Positions 1-7,081 of a stretch of DNA of 64,000 bases are shown piece after piece; the stretch's first letter is position 1, and every line of letters begins with the position of its first letter. Position numbers and translations under genes: made by a program. The stretch spans positions 8,816,501-8,880,500 of the forward strand of contig NZ_JACHMB010000001.1 of the NCBI RefSeq assembly GCF_014204795.1, in the 5' to 3' direction. The DNA is from Nonomuraea jabiensis. GTDB lineage: Bacteria > Actinomycetota > Actinomycetes > Streptosporangiales > Streptosporangiaceae. The notes under the pieces are model-generated. The model was not told the DNA's origin, made no database searches, and saw only the letters and a list, made by a program, of their open reading frames with translations.

Positions 1-846
1 GTGCCAGCGGGCGACGTCGCCTACCGCGTAGACGCCCTCCGCCGCGCGGCAGCGGGAGTCGCACACCACGCCGTTGTCCAGGTCGAGCCCGCTGCCGGCG
101 AGCCAGTCCGTGGCCGGGGCGGCGCCGAAGGCGACCACGACGACGTCGGCGGGCAGCACGTCGCCGGTCTCCAGGCGTACCCCGGTGACGCGGCCGTGCC
201 GTTCGGTCAGAGCGCTGACCGCGGCGCCGAGCCGCAGCTCGACCCCGTGCTCGGCGTGCAGGTCGGCGAGCAGTCCCGCGACCGGTTGGCCGAGCTGGAT
301 GGCCAGCGGCGCCGGTTGGGGGCCGGCCAGGGTGACGTGTACGCCCATGCCGCGCGCGGTGGCGGCGATCTCGGCGCCGAGCACGCCGTCCCCGACGACC
401 ACCAGGCGCGTGCAGGACAGCAGGTCGGCCCGCAGCGCCGGCGCGTCGTCGAGCGTGCGCAGCACGTGGACGCCGGTCAGCCCGGCCTGGCCGGGCAGCG
501 TGCGGGGGCGCAGTCCGGTGGCGACGACCACGGCGTCCGCGCTCAGGGCGCGTCCCGATGCCGTGCGCACGGTACGGGACGGGACGTCCAGCCCGGTGGC
601 CGGGTCGCCGAGCACGAACTCCGCGTCCAGCGCGTCCAGCGCGGCCGGGGGTCGGAGCTGGGCTCGCTCGGGCTCCCAGGCGCCGGACAGGACCTGCTTG
701 GACAGCGGCGGCCGGTCGTAGGGCAGGTGGGATTCGGCGCCCAGCACGGTCACCCGGCCCGCGTACCCCTTGCGGCGCAGGGCTTCCACGGTGGCGAGGC
801 CGGCGGCGGAGGCGCCGGTCACCAGCACGTGGTCCGGGGTGTTCAC
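1..846 (-). CDS. FAD-dependent ferredoxin reductase (C-terminus outside window)
   Basis: The reading frame is open for 282 codons from a GTG at 846 to the left window edge, so the C-terminus is missing. The N-terminus has an FAD-binding glycine motif (VTGASAAGLAT), then a PYDRPPLSK motif typical of BphA4/putidaredoxin-reductase-type enzymes. A second NAD-binding motif (VVVGDGVLGAEIA) and the second FAD motif (VYAVGDVARW) follow. These enzymes pass electrons from NAD(P)H to a small ferredoxin. The GTG overlaps the ferredoxin stop by 4 nt, so the two genes are translationally coupled and are probably redox partners. The terminal acceptor, most likely a cytochrome P450 or Rieske oxygenase, is not in view. 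Confidence 0.9.
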   Translation of the reverse strand, partial: MNTPDHVLVTGASAAGLATVEALRRKGYAGRVTVLGAESHLPYDRPPLSKQVLSGAWEPERAQLRPPAALDALDAEFVLGDPATGLDVPSRTVRTASGRALSADAVVVATGLRPRTLPGQAGLTGVHVLRTLDDAPALRADLLSCTRLVVVGDGVLGAEIAATARGMGVHVTLAGPQPAPLAIQLGQPVAGLLADLHAEHGVELRLGAAVSALTERHGRVTGVRLETGDVLPADVVVVAFGAAPATDWLAGSGLDLDNGVVCDSRCRAAEGVYAVGDVARWH

Positions 847-1043
847 GCGTCCTCGCTCACGGAGATCGCCGCTCCGGGGCAGACGTCGGCGGCCTCGCGG
901 ACGGCCGCGTGGAGCTCCGCGGGCGGCCGCTCGTTGAGCAGGATCACGATCCCGTCGTCGTCCCGCTGGTCGAACACGTCCGGGGCGACGAGCACGCACG
1001 TGCCGGCGGCGCAGCACTTGTCCTGGTCGATGGTGACTTTCAT
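843..1043 (-). CDS. 3Fe-4S ferredoxin, P450-partner type
   Basis: A 66-residue protein with cysteines at 10, 16 and 55 in the pattern CCAAGTC ... CPGAA. This is the three-cysteine signature of the small [3Fe-4S] ferredoxins that serve actinobacterial cytochromes P450. The N-terminal MKVTIDQDKC and the VAPDVF segment are also typical. It is the first gene of the unit with the reductase and reads away from the TetR gene at 1178. The AT-richer 130-bp gap between them holds the likely promoters. No P450 is visible inside the window. Confidence 0.9.
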   Translation of the reverse strand: MKVTIDQDKCCAAGTCVLVAPDVFDQRDDDGIVILLNERPPAELHAAVREAADVCPGAAISVSEDA

Positions 1044-1102
1044 GGGTTCGTCTTCCTTTTCGGGTGATGGGCAGGCGGCGCGCAGGAGACAGCGAGTGAG
1101 AG

Positions 1103-1144
1103 CAATTCAATCGACTGACTTAATTAAATCACATGATTGAGTTG
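1103..1144. promoter_or_regulatory. Inverted repeat in the ferredoxin/TetR divergent promoter
   Basis: The arms CAATTCAATC (1103-1112) and GATTGAGTTG (1135-1144) are inverted copies that differ at one position. They flank an AT-rich core containing TTAATTAA in an otherwise GC-rich sequence. The position midway between two divergent genes, one of them TetR, makes an operator for the TetR at 1178 the simplest reading. Binding by that protein is inferred. Confidence 0.5.
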
Positions 1145-1177
1145 GGTTAGTGTGAGGCTCCTGACAGGGAGGAGAGG

Positions 1178-1828
1178 GTGATGGCGGGCAGGGCTGCGCG
1201 CCCCGAGCGGGGGAGCGCGACGCGGGAGGCGATCCTGGCAACCGCGGAGCGGCTGTTCGCCGAGCACGGGATGCATGCGGTGTCCAACCGCCAGATCAGC
1301 GAGGCCGCGGGTCAGGGCAACAGCGCGGCGGTGGGCTACCACTTCGGCACCAAGGCCGACCTGGTCCGGGCGATCGCGCGCAGGCACGCCGAGGAGATGG
1401 AGCGGCTGCGGGTGCGGATGGTCGCCGACGCCGCCGGTTCGACGGACGTACGCGACTGGGTGGCCTGCCTGGTGCGCCCGTTCACCCGCCATCTGGAGGC
1501 GCAGGGCAGCCCCACCTGGTACGCCCGGTTCCGCGCACAGGTGATGACCGACCCGGCGCTCTACCAGATCACGGTCGAGGAATCGCTCCTGTCGCCCTCG
1601 CTGCGGCTGCTCGTGGACGGCGTGAACCGGTGCCTGAGCGATCTGCCGGCCGCCGTGCAGCAGGAGCGCTGGGCCATGGCGCGTCACGTGATCGTGCACA
1701 TGTGCGTCGAACGGGAACGCGCCCTCGCCGAGGGCGCCGCCACCCTCCCGTCCAGCTGGGACGACCTCGCCACCAGCCTGATCGACGCGATCGTCGGGCT
1801 GTGGCGGGCGCCGGTGACGCCCATCTGA
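1178..1828 (+). CDS. TetR family transcriptional regulator
   Basis: A 216-residue TetR protein. The N-terminal helix-turn-helix spans roughly residues 15-60 (REAILATAERLFAEHG ... GYHFGTKADL). The C-terminal ligand domain shows no specific similarity I can name. Starts are possible at GTG 1178 or ATG 1181, both served by the ribosome site GGAGGAG at 1169-1175. It is divergent from the ferredoxin/reductase pair and probably represses it, with the dyad at 1103-1144 as candidate operator. The inducer is unknown. Confidence 0.88.
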   Translation: MMAGRAARPERGSATREAILATAERLFAEHGMHAVSNRQISEAAGQGNSAAVGYHFGTKADLVRAIARRHAEEMERLRVRMVADAAGSTDVRDWVACLVRPFTRHLEAQGSPTWYARFRAQVMTDPALYQITVEESLLSPSLRLLVDGVNRCLSDLPAAVQQERWAMARHVIVHMCVERERALAEGAATLPSSWDDLATSLIDAIVGLWRAPVTPI

Positions 1829-2150
1829 AGTATCCGGTGAACTTCGGCGTGGGCGTGAGCCAGCCGTACGGAACGGAGATAGGCCATCGGGGTGGTCCGC
1901 AGGTGTTCACGGAAGCCGAGCTGGAGGGTACGGACGCTGACCTTGGCCGCGGCGGCGATGTCGGCAAGGGTGACGCGAAGGGCAGCGTGCTGGTGGCCTC
2001 CACCCCAGGTTCGAACCGCAGCCGTTTCTTGAGCACCTCCTCCACGGCCGCCAACGGAACCTGCATCATCAGAACGTCGTGATCGACGCTCCACCGCATG
2101 TCGATCTTCTGCTTGGGGCCTATGGGGGAGATCGGTGCGGTGACGTCCCT
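1824..2150 (-). pseudogene. Remnant of an AraC family regulator gene (frameshifted)
   Basis: Two minus-strand frames carry pieces of one AraC protein. Around 2105-1979 is a segment like the middle of the N-terminal AraC-binding domain (MRWSVDHDVLMMQVP). Around 1974-1824, in another frame, is the first part of an AraC helix-turn-helix (VTLADIAAAAKVSVRTLQ ... TTPMAYLRSVRL). The linker region of about 100 residues between the domains is missing, the frame shifts near 1975, and the second helix-turn-helix is replaced by sequence antisense to the TetR gene. No intact gene remains in 1829-2263, and I see nothing else there. Confidence 0.6.
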
Positions 2151-2263
2151 TCTCAATGAATGGTTTCTTGGCTGGTTGCGGCTGAACTCGCGCTGCGGCG
2201 AGCGGGTCCGGCCAGGTCGTAGGGCCGATCCGGGCGCCTGATCCGTCGTGAGATGCTGCATTC

Positions 2264-2893
2264 GTGACGACTCAGCCTGCCGAACCGTCCCCGCGCCGCG
2301 GGCGTGGCCGTCCCGGCCATGACCAGGCCGCGGTCCTGCGCGCCGCGGTGGAGCTGTTCAACCGCAAGGGGTACGACGCCACGAGCATGGGCGATCTGGC
2401 CAAGGAGCTGGGCCTGACCAAGCCGGCCATCTACCACCACGTCACCAGCAAGGAGCAGCTGCTCGGCCAGGCATTGGACGACGCGCTCGACGAGCTGACC
2501 GCCGTCGTGACCGAGGCGTCCCGGGACGGGGCCGGGGGGACGAGCGCGTACGGGCGGCTGCGCGAGGTGCTGCGCCGCAGCGTCGAGGTGCTGGTGGCGC
2601 ACCAGTCCTCGGTCACGCTCCTGCTGCGGGTGCGCGGCAACAGCGAGGTCGAGCTGGCGGCGCTGGAGCGGCGCCGCTGGCTCGACGACCGCCTCGCCGC
2701 GCTCGTCACCGAGGCCATCGCGGAGGGCGCGCTCCGCGACGACGTGCCGGCGACGCTGGTCAGCCGGCTGCTGTTCGGCATGGTGAACTCGCTGGTCGAG
2801 TGGTACCGGCCCGACGGCGCCTACGACCGGGCGATGGTCGCCGACGCCATCACCGCCATCGCCTTCGACGGCCTGGCCAAACACGAAGCCTGA
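2264..2893 (+). CDS. TetR family regulator, probable phenylacetate repressor (PaaR type)
   Basis: A 209-residue TetR protein. An arginine-rich N-terminus (RRGRGRPGHDQ) precedes the helix-turn-helix at about residues 20-65 (TSMGDLAKELGLTKPAIYHHV), followed by a TetR C-terminal domain. It starts at GTG 2264 and ends 5 nt from the convergent 3' end of the paa operon. TetR proteins of this kind control paa clusters and respond to phenylacetyl-CoA. The dyad at 7003-7024, between paaA and paaZ, is the obvious candidate target. The functional link is inferred from position and family. Confidence 0.75.
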   Translation: MTTQPAEPSPRRGRGRPGHDQAAVLRAAVELFNRKGYDATSMGDLAKELGLTKPAIYHHVTSKEQLLGQALDDALDELTAVVTEASRDGAGGTSAYGRLREVLRRSVEVLVAHQSSVTLLLRVRGNSEVELAALERRRWLDDRLAALVTEAIAEGALRDDVPATLVSRLLFGMVNSLVEWYRPDGAYDRAMVADAITAIAFDGLAKHEA

Positions 2894-2898
2894 AAGTC

Positions 2899-3309
2899 TT
2901 ACCAGGTGTAGAAGCCCTGGCCCGTCTTGCGGCCGAGATGCCCGGCCGCCACCAGGTCGCGCAGGATCCGCGGGGGCTCGAACCGGGGCCCCAGCTCCCG
3001 GGCCAGGTGCTCGGCGATCGCGAGCCGCACGTCCAGCCCCACCACGTCGGTGGTCCGCAGGGGTCCCATCGGGTGCCGGTAGCCGAGGGTCATCGCCGTG
3101 TCGATGTCGGCCGCGCTCGCCACGCCCTCCTCCAGCATCCGCATCGCCTCCAGCGCCAGGCAGACGCCCAGCCGGCTGCCGGCGAACCCCGGCGAGTCCG
3201 CGACCGTGATCGGCGTCTTGCCCAGCTCGGCCGCCCACTCCTGGGCGAGCGCGCCGCCGTAGCGGCCGATCGGCGTCCGGACGCCGGAGACGACGAAGGA
3301 TTCGGGCAT
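2899..3309 (-). pseudogene. Chimeric gene: thiolase N-terminus joined to 3-hydroxyacyl-CoA dehydrogenase C-terminus
   Basis: A 136-residue open frame with two unrelated parts. Residues 1 to about 21 (MPESFVVSGVRTPIGRYGGA) are the start of an acetyl-CoA acyltransferase of the PaaJ/PcaF type. From about residue 22 to the end it is the C-terminal domain of a 3-hydroxyacyl-CoA dehydrogenase such as PaaH, with ADSPGFAGSRL and GRKTGQGFYTW. The thiolase active-site cysteine and histidines and the dehydrogenase NAD-binding domain are all absent, so neither activity can remain. The junction near 3245 is in frame, so one deletion probably fused two neighbouring paa genes. It lies 12 nt downstream of paaE in the same orientation. 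Confidence 0.8.
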
Positions 3310-3321
3310 GAGAAAGGCTCC

Positions 3322-4377
3322 TTATGCGTCGAAGTCGACGGTGACGCGCTCGCCGACCGGAAAGGTCTGGCAGGTCAGGACGAACCCGGCGTCCACTTCG
3401 GCCTGTTCGAGGGCGTAGTTGCGGCGCATGTCCACCTCGCCCGCCCGTACGACCGCGCGGCACGTCCCGCAGACGCCGCCCTTGCAGGCGAACGGCAGGT
3501 CCGCGCGCGCCGCCTGGGCGCCGTCGAGCAGCGTCGCGTGGCGGGAGACCGTCGAGGTCGTGCGCAGGCCGTCGAGCACGGCCGTCAGCTCGCTCGTCGC
3601 GCCGGGCGCGACCCCGTCCGCGGCCCGTCGCGGCCGCGGCGGCGGCTCGTCGACGTAGAACAGCTCGACGTGTACGCGGGAGGCGGGTACGCCCAGGTCG
3701 GCGAGCACTTCCCGGGCCTGCTGGATCATGGCCAGCGGCCCGCAGAGCCAGACGTGGTCGAACACCTCGACCGGCACCAGCTCGGTCAGCAGCCGGCGCA
3801 GCCGGTCGCCGTCGAGCCGCCCCGAGAACAGCTCGACGTCGCGCGGCTCCCGCGAGAGCGTGTGGATCACCTGGAGCCGGGGGCCGTACCGGTTCTTCAG
3901 GTCGCCCAGTTCCTCGGCGAACATCACGGTCCGGCTGGTCCGGTTGCCGTACAGCAGCGAGACCTGGGTCCGCGGGTGGGTGAGCACGGTCGAGGCGAGC
4001 GACAGCATCGGGGTGATGCCCGACCCGGCGGCGACGCACAGGTGCCGCTCGCCCGCGGCGGGATCGGCCCGCCAGGAGCCGGCCGGGGTCTGGACCTCGA
4101 TCCGCGTCCCCGGCGCGACCTCGCGTACCAGCCAGGACGAGAACAGCCCGCCCGGGATCTCGCGGACCCCGATCCGAGGCTGCGCGCCGGCCGGCGCGCA
4201 GATCGAGTACGACCGGCGCTCCTCGCGCCCGTCCACGACGCGGCGCAGGGTGAGCGACTGCCCGGCGCGGAAGGCGTACGCCTCGCGCAGCTCGTCCGGG
4301 ACGGCGAACGTGATCGCCGCGGCGTCCTCGCACAGGCGGTCCACCGCCGCCACGGTGAGCGGGTGGAAAGAGGCCAT
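3322..4377 (-). CDS. paaE: Phenylacetyl-CoA 1,2-epoxidase reductase subunit PaaE
   Basis: A 351-residue flavin and iron-sulfur reductase that feeds electrons from NADPH to the PaaABCD epoxidase. The FAD domain has RSYS at 55-58. The NAD(P) domain has GSGITP at 118-123 and CGP near 212. A C-terminal plant-type [2Fe-2S] domain carries Cys298, Cys303, Cys306 and Cys336. The ATG at 4377 is preferred because it follows the paaD stop by one base and gives the usual PaaE N-terminus; a longer in-frame start at 4410 would run into paaD. It is the last complete gene of the epoxidase operon. Confidence 0.95.
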   Translation of the reverse strand: MASFHPLTVAAVDRLCEDAAAITFAVPDELREAYAFRAGQSLTLRRVVDGREERRSYSICAPAGAQPRIGVREIPGGLFSSWLVREVAPGTRIEVQTPAGSWRADPAAGERHLCVAAGSGITPMLSLASTVLTHPRTQVSLLYGNRTSRTVMFAEELGDLKNRYGPRLQVIHTLSREPRDVELFSGRLDGDRLRRLLTELVPVEVFDHVWLCGPLAMIQQAREVLADLGVPASRVHVELFYVDEPPPRPRRAADGVAPGATSELTAVLDGLRTTSTVSRHATLLDGAQAARADLPFACKGGVCGTCRAVVRAGEVDMRRNYALEQAEVDAGFVLTCQTFPVGERVTVDFDA

Positions 4378-4378
4378 G

Positions 4379-4891
4379 TCAGATCTCCTTGACGTGCTCG
4401 AACGGCTCAAGGCAGCCGGTGCAGCGGTAGAGGGCCTTGCAGGCGGTCGCGCCGAACTCGGACGTCAGCCGGGTCGCCGCCGACCCGCAGCGCGGGCAGG
4501 GCGGGGCGCTCCTGGCCGGCCCCAGCGTGAGCGGGATCGGGCCGCTCCGCCGGGGGGCGGGGCCGGGGGCCGACAGCCCGGCCTCCCGCAGGGCGGCCCG
4601 GCCGCGCTCGCTGATCCAGTCGCTCGACCAGGGCGGATCCAGGACGATCCGCACCTCGACCCGGGCGAACCCGGCCGCCCGCAGCCGGTGGACGAGGTCG
4701 TCGCGCATGGTCGCCACGGCCGGGCAGCCGGTGTACGTCGGGGTGATCGAGACGACCACCTCCTCGCCCACCTCCTCGTCACTGTGCACCTCGACGCCGC
4801 GCAGCACGCCGAGGTCCGCGAGGGTGAGCATGGGCATCTCGGGGTCGCGCACCTGCGCCGCGACCTCGGCGGCCCGCTCGCGGGCGCTCAC
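4379..4891 (-). CDS. paaD: Phenylacetyl-CoA epoxidase complex protein PaaD
   Basis: A 170-residue protein with an N-terminal DUF59/MIP18-type domain (DPEMPMLTLADLGVLRGVEV, TYTGCPAVATM). Its C-terminal cysteine cluster (CPRCGS ... CKALYRCTGC) should bind zinc. PaaD is needed for the epoxidase, probably in Fe-S or diiron assembly. The GTG at 4891 overlaps the paaC stop by 4 nt and gives the normal family length. A longer open frame to 5104 exists, but its extra residues are Arg/Ala-rich out-of-frame sequence of paaC. Confidence 0.93.
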   Translation of the reverse strand: MSARERAAEVAAQVRDPEMPMLTLADLGVLRGVEVHSDEEVGEEVVVSITPTYTGCPAVATMRDDLVHRLRAAGFARVEVRIVLDPPWSSDWISERGRAALREAGLSAPGPAPRRSGPIPLTLGPARSAPPCPRCGSAATRLTSEFGATACKALYRCTGCLEPFEHVKEI

Positions 4892-5724
4892 CAGCGCCCG
4901 CTCGGGTGGGCGCGGGCGACGACCTGCATCTCGGCGAGCAGCGGGCCGAGGGCGTCGGTGTGCGCGCCGTCGCGGCCGGTGCCGGGCAGCGGCGCCCGCT
5001 CGGGCCGCTCGACGCCGCTCACGGCGAAGACCTGGTCGAGGACGGCGTCCACCTCGTCGCGCAGCTCCACGTCGAAGCCGGTGAGCTCGGCCTGGTACGG
5101 CCACAGGGCGTCCAGCGCCGCCACCAGCCTGCGCCGCGACTCCTCGGTCCCCTGCGCCAGGGTGAGGAACCAGCGTCCCGCCCAGTCGCGGTGGTAGGTG
5201 ATCTCCTTGACGCCCTTGGCCGCCACCGCCGCCAGGACCTGGTCACGGCTCGTACGCAGCCGCTCCAGCAGCGCGAGCCGGGCCACGGAGAACAGCAGCA
5301 GCCGCACGACGACGTGCGCGAAGTCCCCGTTCTCCACCTCGGCGAGCCGTACGTTGCGGAACTGCTCGGCGTCGCGGAAGTACGCCAGCGCGTCCTCGGC
5401 GGGCACCGGCGAGCCCTCGGGGAGGGCGGGCACGACGCCGGGATCGGCGGCGGCCGCCCGCGACAGCAGGAGGCGGGCCTGTCCGAGCAGGTCGAGCGCC
5501 ATGTTCGCCAGCGCGATGTCCTCTTCCAGGTCGGGCGCGCGGCTGCACCACTCGGCCAGGCGCTGCGACATGATCAGCGCGTCGTCGCCGAGCATGAGGC
5601 AGCGCGCGGCCAGCTCGGCGGCGTCCACGCCCGGCGGCACCGTGGTGTCGACCCCGGCCAGGGGGTCCTCGAAGCCGGTGCCGAAGGCCCACTGCGAGGA
5701 GTCGCCGGCGAATTCGTCGTTCAT
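4888..5724 (-). CDS. paaC: Phenylacetyl-CoA epoxidase structural subunit PaaC
   Basis: A 278-residue ferritin-like subunit that partners PaaA without holding the catalytic iron pair. Recognisable segments are LGDDALIMSQRLAEWC, DIALANMALDLLGQARLL and GVKEITYHRDWAGRW. The ATG at 5724 is chosen over a TTG at 5733. The gene lies 13 nt after paaB and overlaps paaD by 4 nt. Confidence 0.95.
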   Translation of the reverse strand: MNDEFAGDSSQWAFGTGFEDPLAGVDTTVPPGVDAAELAARCLMLGDDALIMSQRLAEWCSRAPDLEEDIALANMALDLLGQARLLLSRAAAADPGVVPALPEGSPVPAEDALAYFRDAEQFRNVRLAEVENGDFAHVVVRLLLFSVARLALLERLRTSRDQVLAAVAAKGVKEITYHRDWAGRWFLTLAQGTEESRRRLVAALDALWPYQAELTGFDVELRDEVDAVLDQVFAVSGVERPERAPLPGTGRDGAHTDALGPLLAEMQVVARAHPSGRW

Positions 5725-5737
5725 GAGTGCCAACCGA

Positions 5738-6031
5738 TCACATGTGCGGGACGTTGTCGGGAATGTCGTAGAACGTCGGGTGCCGGTAGACCTTGTCGCC
5801 GCTCGGCGCGAACAGCGGGTCCTTCTCGTCCGGGCTGGAGGCCGTGATGGCGTCGGCCCGTACGACCCAGATGCTCACGCCCTCGTTGCGCCGGGTGTAG
5901 ACGTCGCGGGCGTGCCGTACGGCCATCGCGTCGTCGGCGGCGTGCAGCGATCCGACGTGTACGTGGTTGAGGCCCCGCTTGCCGCGGACGAACACCTCGT
6001 ACAGCGGCCACTCCCGCCGGTCGCCGCTCAT
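5738..6031 (-). CDS. paaB: Phenylacetyl-CoA epoxidase subunit PaaB
   Basis: A 97-residue PaaB protein with the characteristic WPLYEVFVRGKRGLNHVHVG start and the block NEGVSIWVV. It ends in HPTFYDIPDNVPHM. PaaB bridges PaaA/PaaC units in the multicomponent epoxidase. Its ATG overlaps the paaA stop (ATGA, 6028-6031), so it is translationally coupled to paaA. Confidence 0.95.
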   Translation of the reverse strand: MSGDRREWPLYEVFVRGKRGLNHVHVGSLHAADDAMAVRHARDVYTRRNEGVSIWVVRADAITASSPDEKDPLFAPSGDKVYRHPTFYDIPDNVPHM

Positions 6032-6972
6032 CGCGTACCCGCCCGCTCCGCGAACGCCGCCGCGGCCTCGCGTACCCAGGCGCCGTCCTCGTGCGCGGCC
6101 CGGCGGTGCGCCAGGCGCTGCGCGTTGCACGGCCCGTCGCCGCGGATCACGGCGGCGAGCTCCGCCCAGTCGGGCTCGCCGAAGTCGTGGTGGCCGCGCT
6201 CGGCGTTCCAGCGCAGGTCGGGGTCGGGGAGCGTCACCCCGAGCGCCTCGGCCTGCGGGACCGTCATGTCCACGAACCTCTGGCGCAGCTCGTCGTTGGA
6301 GTTGCGCTTGATGCCCCAGGCCATCGACCGGGCGCTGTTGGGCGAGTCGGTGTCGGGCGGGCCGAACATCATCAGCGCCGGCCACCAGAACCGGTCCACC
6401 GACTCCTGGACCATCGCCCGCTGGGCGTCGGTGCCGCGCATCATCGTCATCAGCAGCTCGTAACCCTGCCGCTGGTGGAACGACTCCTCCTTGCAGATGC
6501 GGATCATGGCGCGCCCGTACGGGCCGTAGGAGGTGCGGCAGAGCGGCACCTGGTTGCAGATCGCGGCGCCGTCGACCAGCCAGCCGATCGTCCCGACGTC
6601 GGCGTACGACAGCGTCGGGTAGTTGAAGATCGAGGAGTACTTCTGCCGGCCCGTGAGCAGCAGCTCGGTCAGCTCGGCACGCGAGACGCCCAGGGTCTCG
6701 CACGCCGAGTACAGGTACAGCCCGTGCCCGGCCTCGTCCTGCACCTTGGCCAGCAGGATCGCCTTGCGGCGCAGCGACGGCGCGCGGCCGATCCACGCGC
6801 CCTCGGGTTGCATGCCGATGATCTCGGAGTGCGCGTGCTGGGCGATCTGGCGTACGAGCGTCCGGCGGTAGGCGTCCGGCATCCAGTCCCGGGGCTCGAT
6901 CCGGTCGTGGCGCGCGATCGTCGCCTCGAACGCGGCTTCGAGCGCTTGCGGCTCCGCCGGTGTCGTCGTCAT
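6028..6972 (-). CDS. paaA: Phenylacetyl-CoA 1,2-epoxidase catalytic subunit PaaA
   Basis: A 314-residue diiron subunit that converts phenylacetyl-CoA to its ring-1,2-epoxide. Glu50, Glu80, His83 (QDEAGHG) and Asp134 have the same relative spacing as the iron ligands I recall for E. coli PaaA (Glu42, Glu72, His75, Asp126), shifted by eight residues. KEESFHQRQG at 161-170 is also conserved. It is the first gene of the minus-strand operon paaABCDE and is divergent from paaZ across a 109-bp gap that holds a dyad. Confidence 0.97.
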   Translation of the reverse strand: MTTTPAEPQALEAAFEATIARHDRIEPRDWMPDAYRRTLVRQIAQHAHSEIIGMQPEGAWIGRAPSLRRKAILLAKVQDEAGHGLYLYSACETLGVSRAELTELLLTGRQKYSSIFNYPTLSYADVGTIGWLVDGAAICNQVPLCRTSYGPYGRAMIRICKEESFHQRQGYELLMTMMRGTDAQRAMVQESVDRFWWPALMMFGPPDTDSPNSARSMAWGIKRNSNDELRQRFVDMTVPQAEALGVTLPDPDLRWNAERGHHDFGEPDWAELAAVIRGDGPCNAQRLAHRRAAHEDGAWVREAAAAFAERAGTR

Positions 6973-7002
6973 CGGTTTCCCTCCTCGGGCGTCGCGCCGT
7001 AT

Positions 7003-7024
7003 TTACTTATCGCTCGGTCAGTAA
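7003..7024. promoter_or_regulatory. Probable PaaR operator between paaA and paaZ
   Basis: A 22-bp imperfect palindrome in the divergent promoter. The half-sites are TTACTTATCGC and, on the other strand, TTACTGACCGA, matching at 8 of 11 positions. A site here could shut both paaABCDE and paaZG at once. Assignment to the TetR at 2264 is inferred from position and the TetR-like shape. Confidence 0.5.
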
Positions 7025-7081
7025 TACCGTGGCACGTGTCGGGGTACCTGCGCAAGGGGCCCTGTGGAGAGGAGAGGACGC

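Noticed and set aside
1..1140. A 379-codon plus-strand frame opposite the ferredoxin and reductase
   Set aside because: It spans two genes with Fe-S and FAD motifs on the other strand and has no family resemblance.
2153..4333. A 726-codon minus-strand frame across paaE and the chimera
   Set aside because: Arg/Pro/Gly-rich shadow of paaE and of the PaaR-type gene; the real genes in other frames have full motifs.
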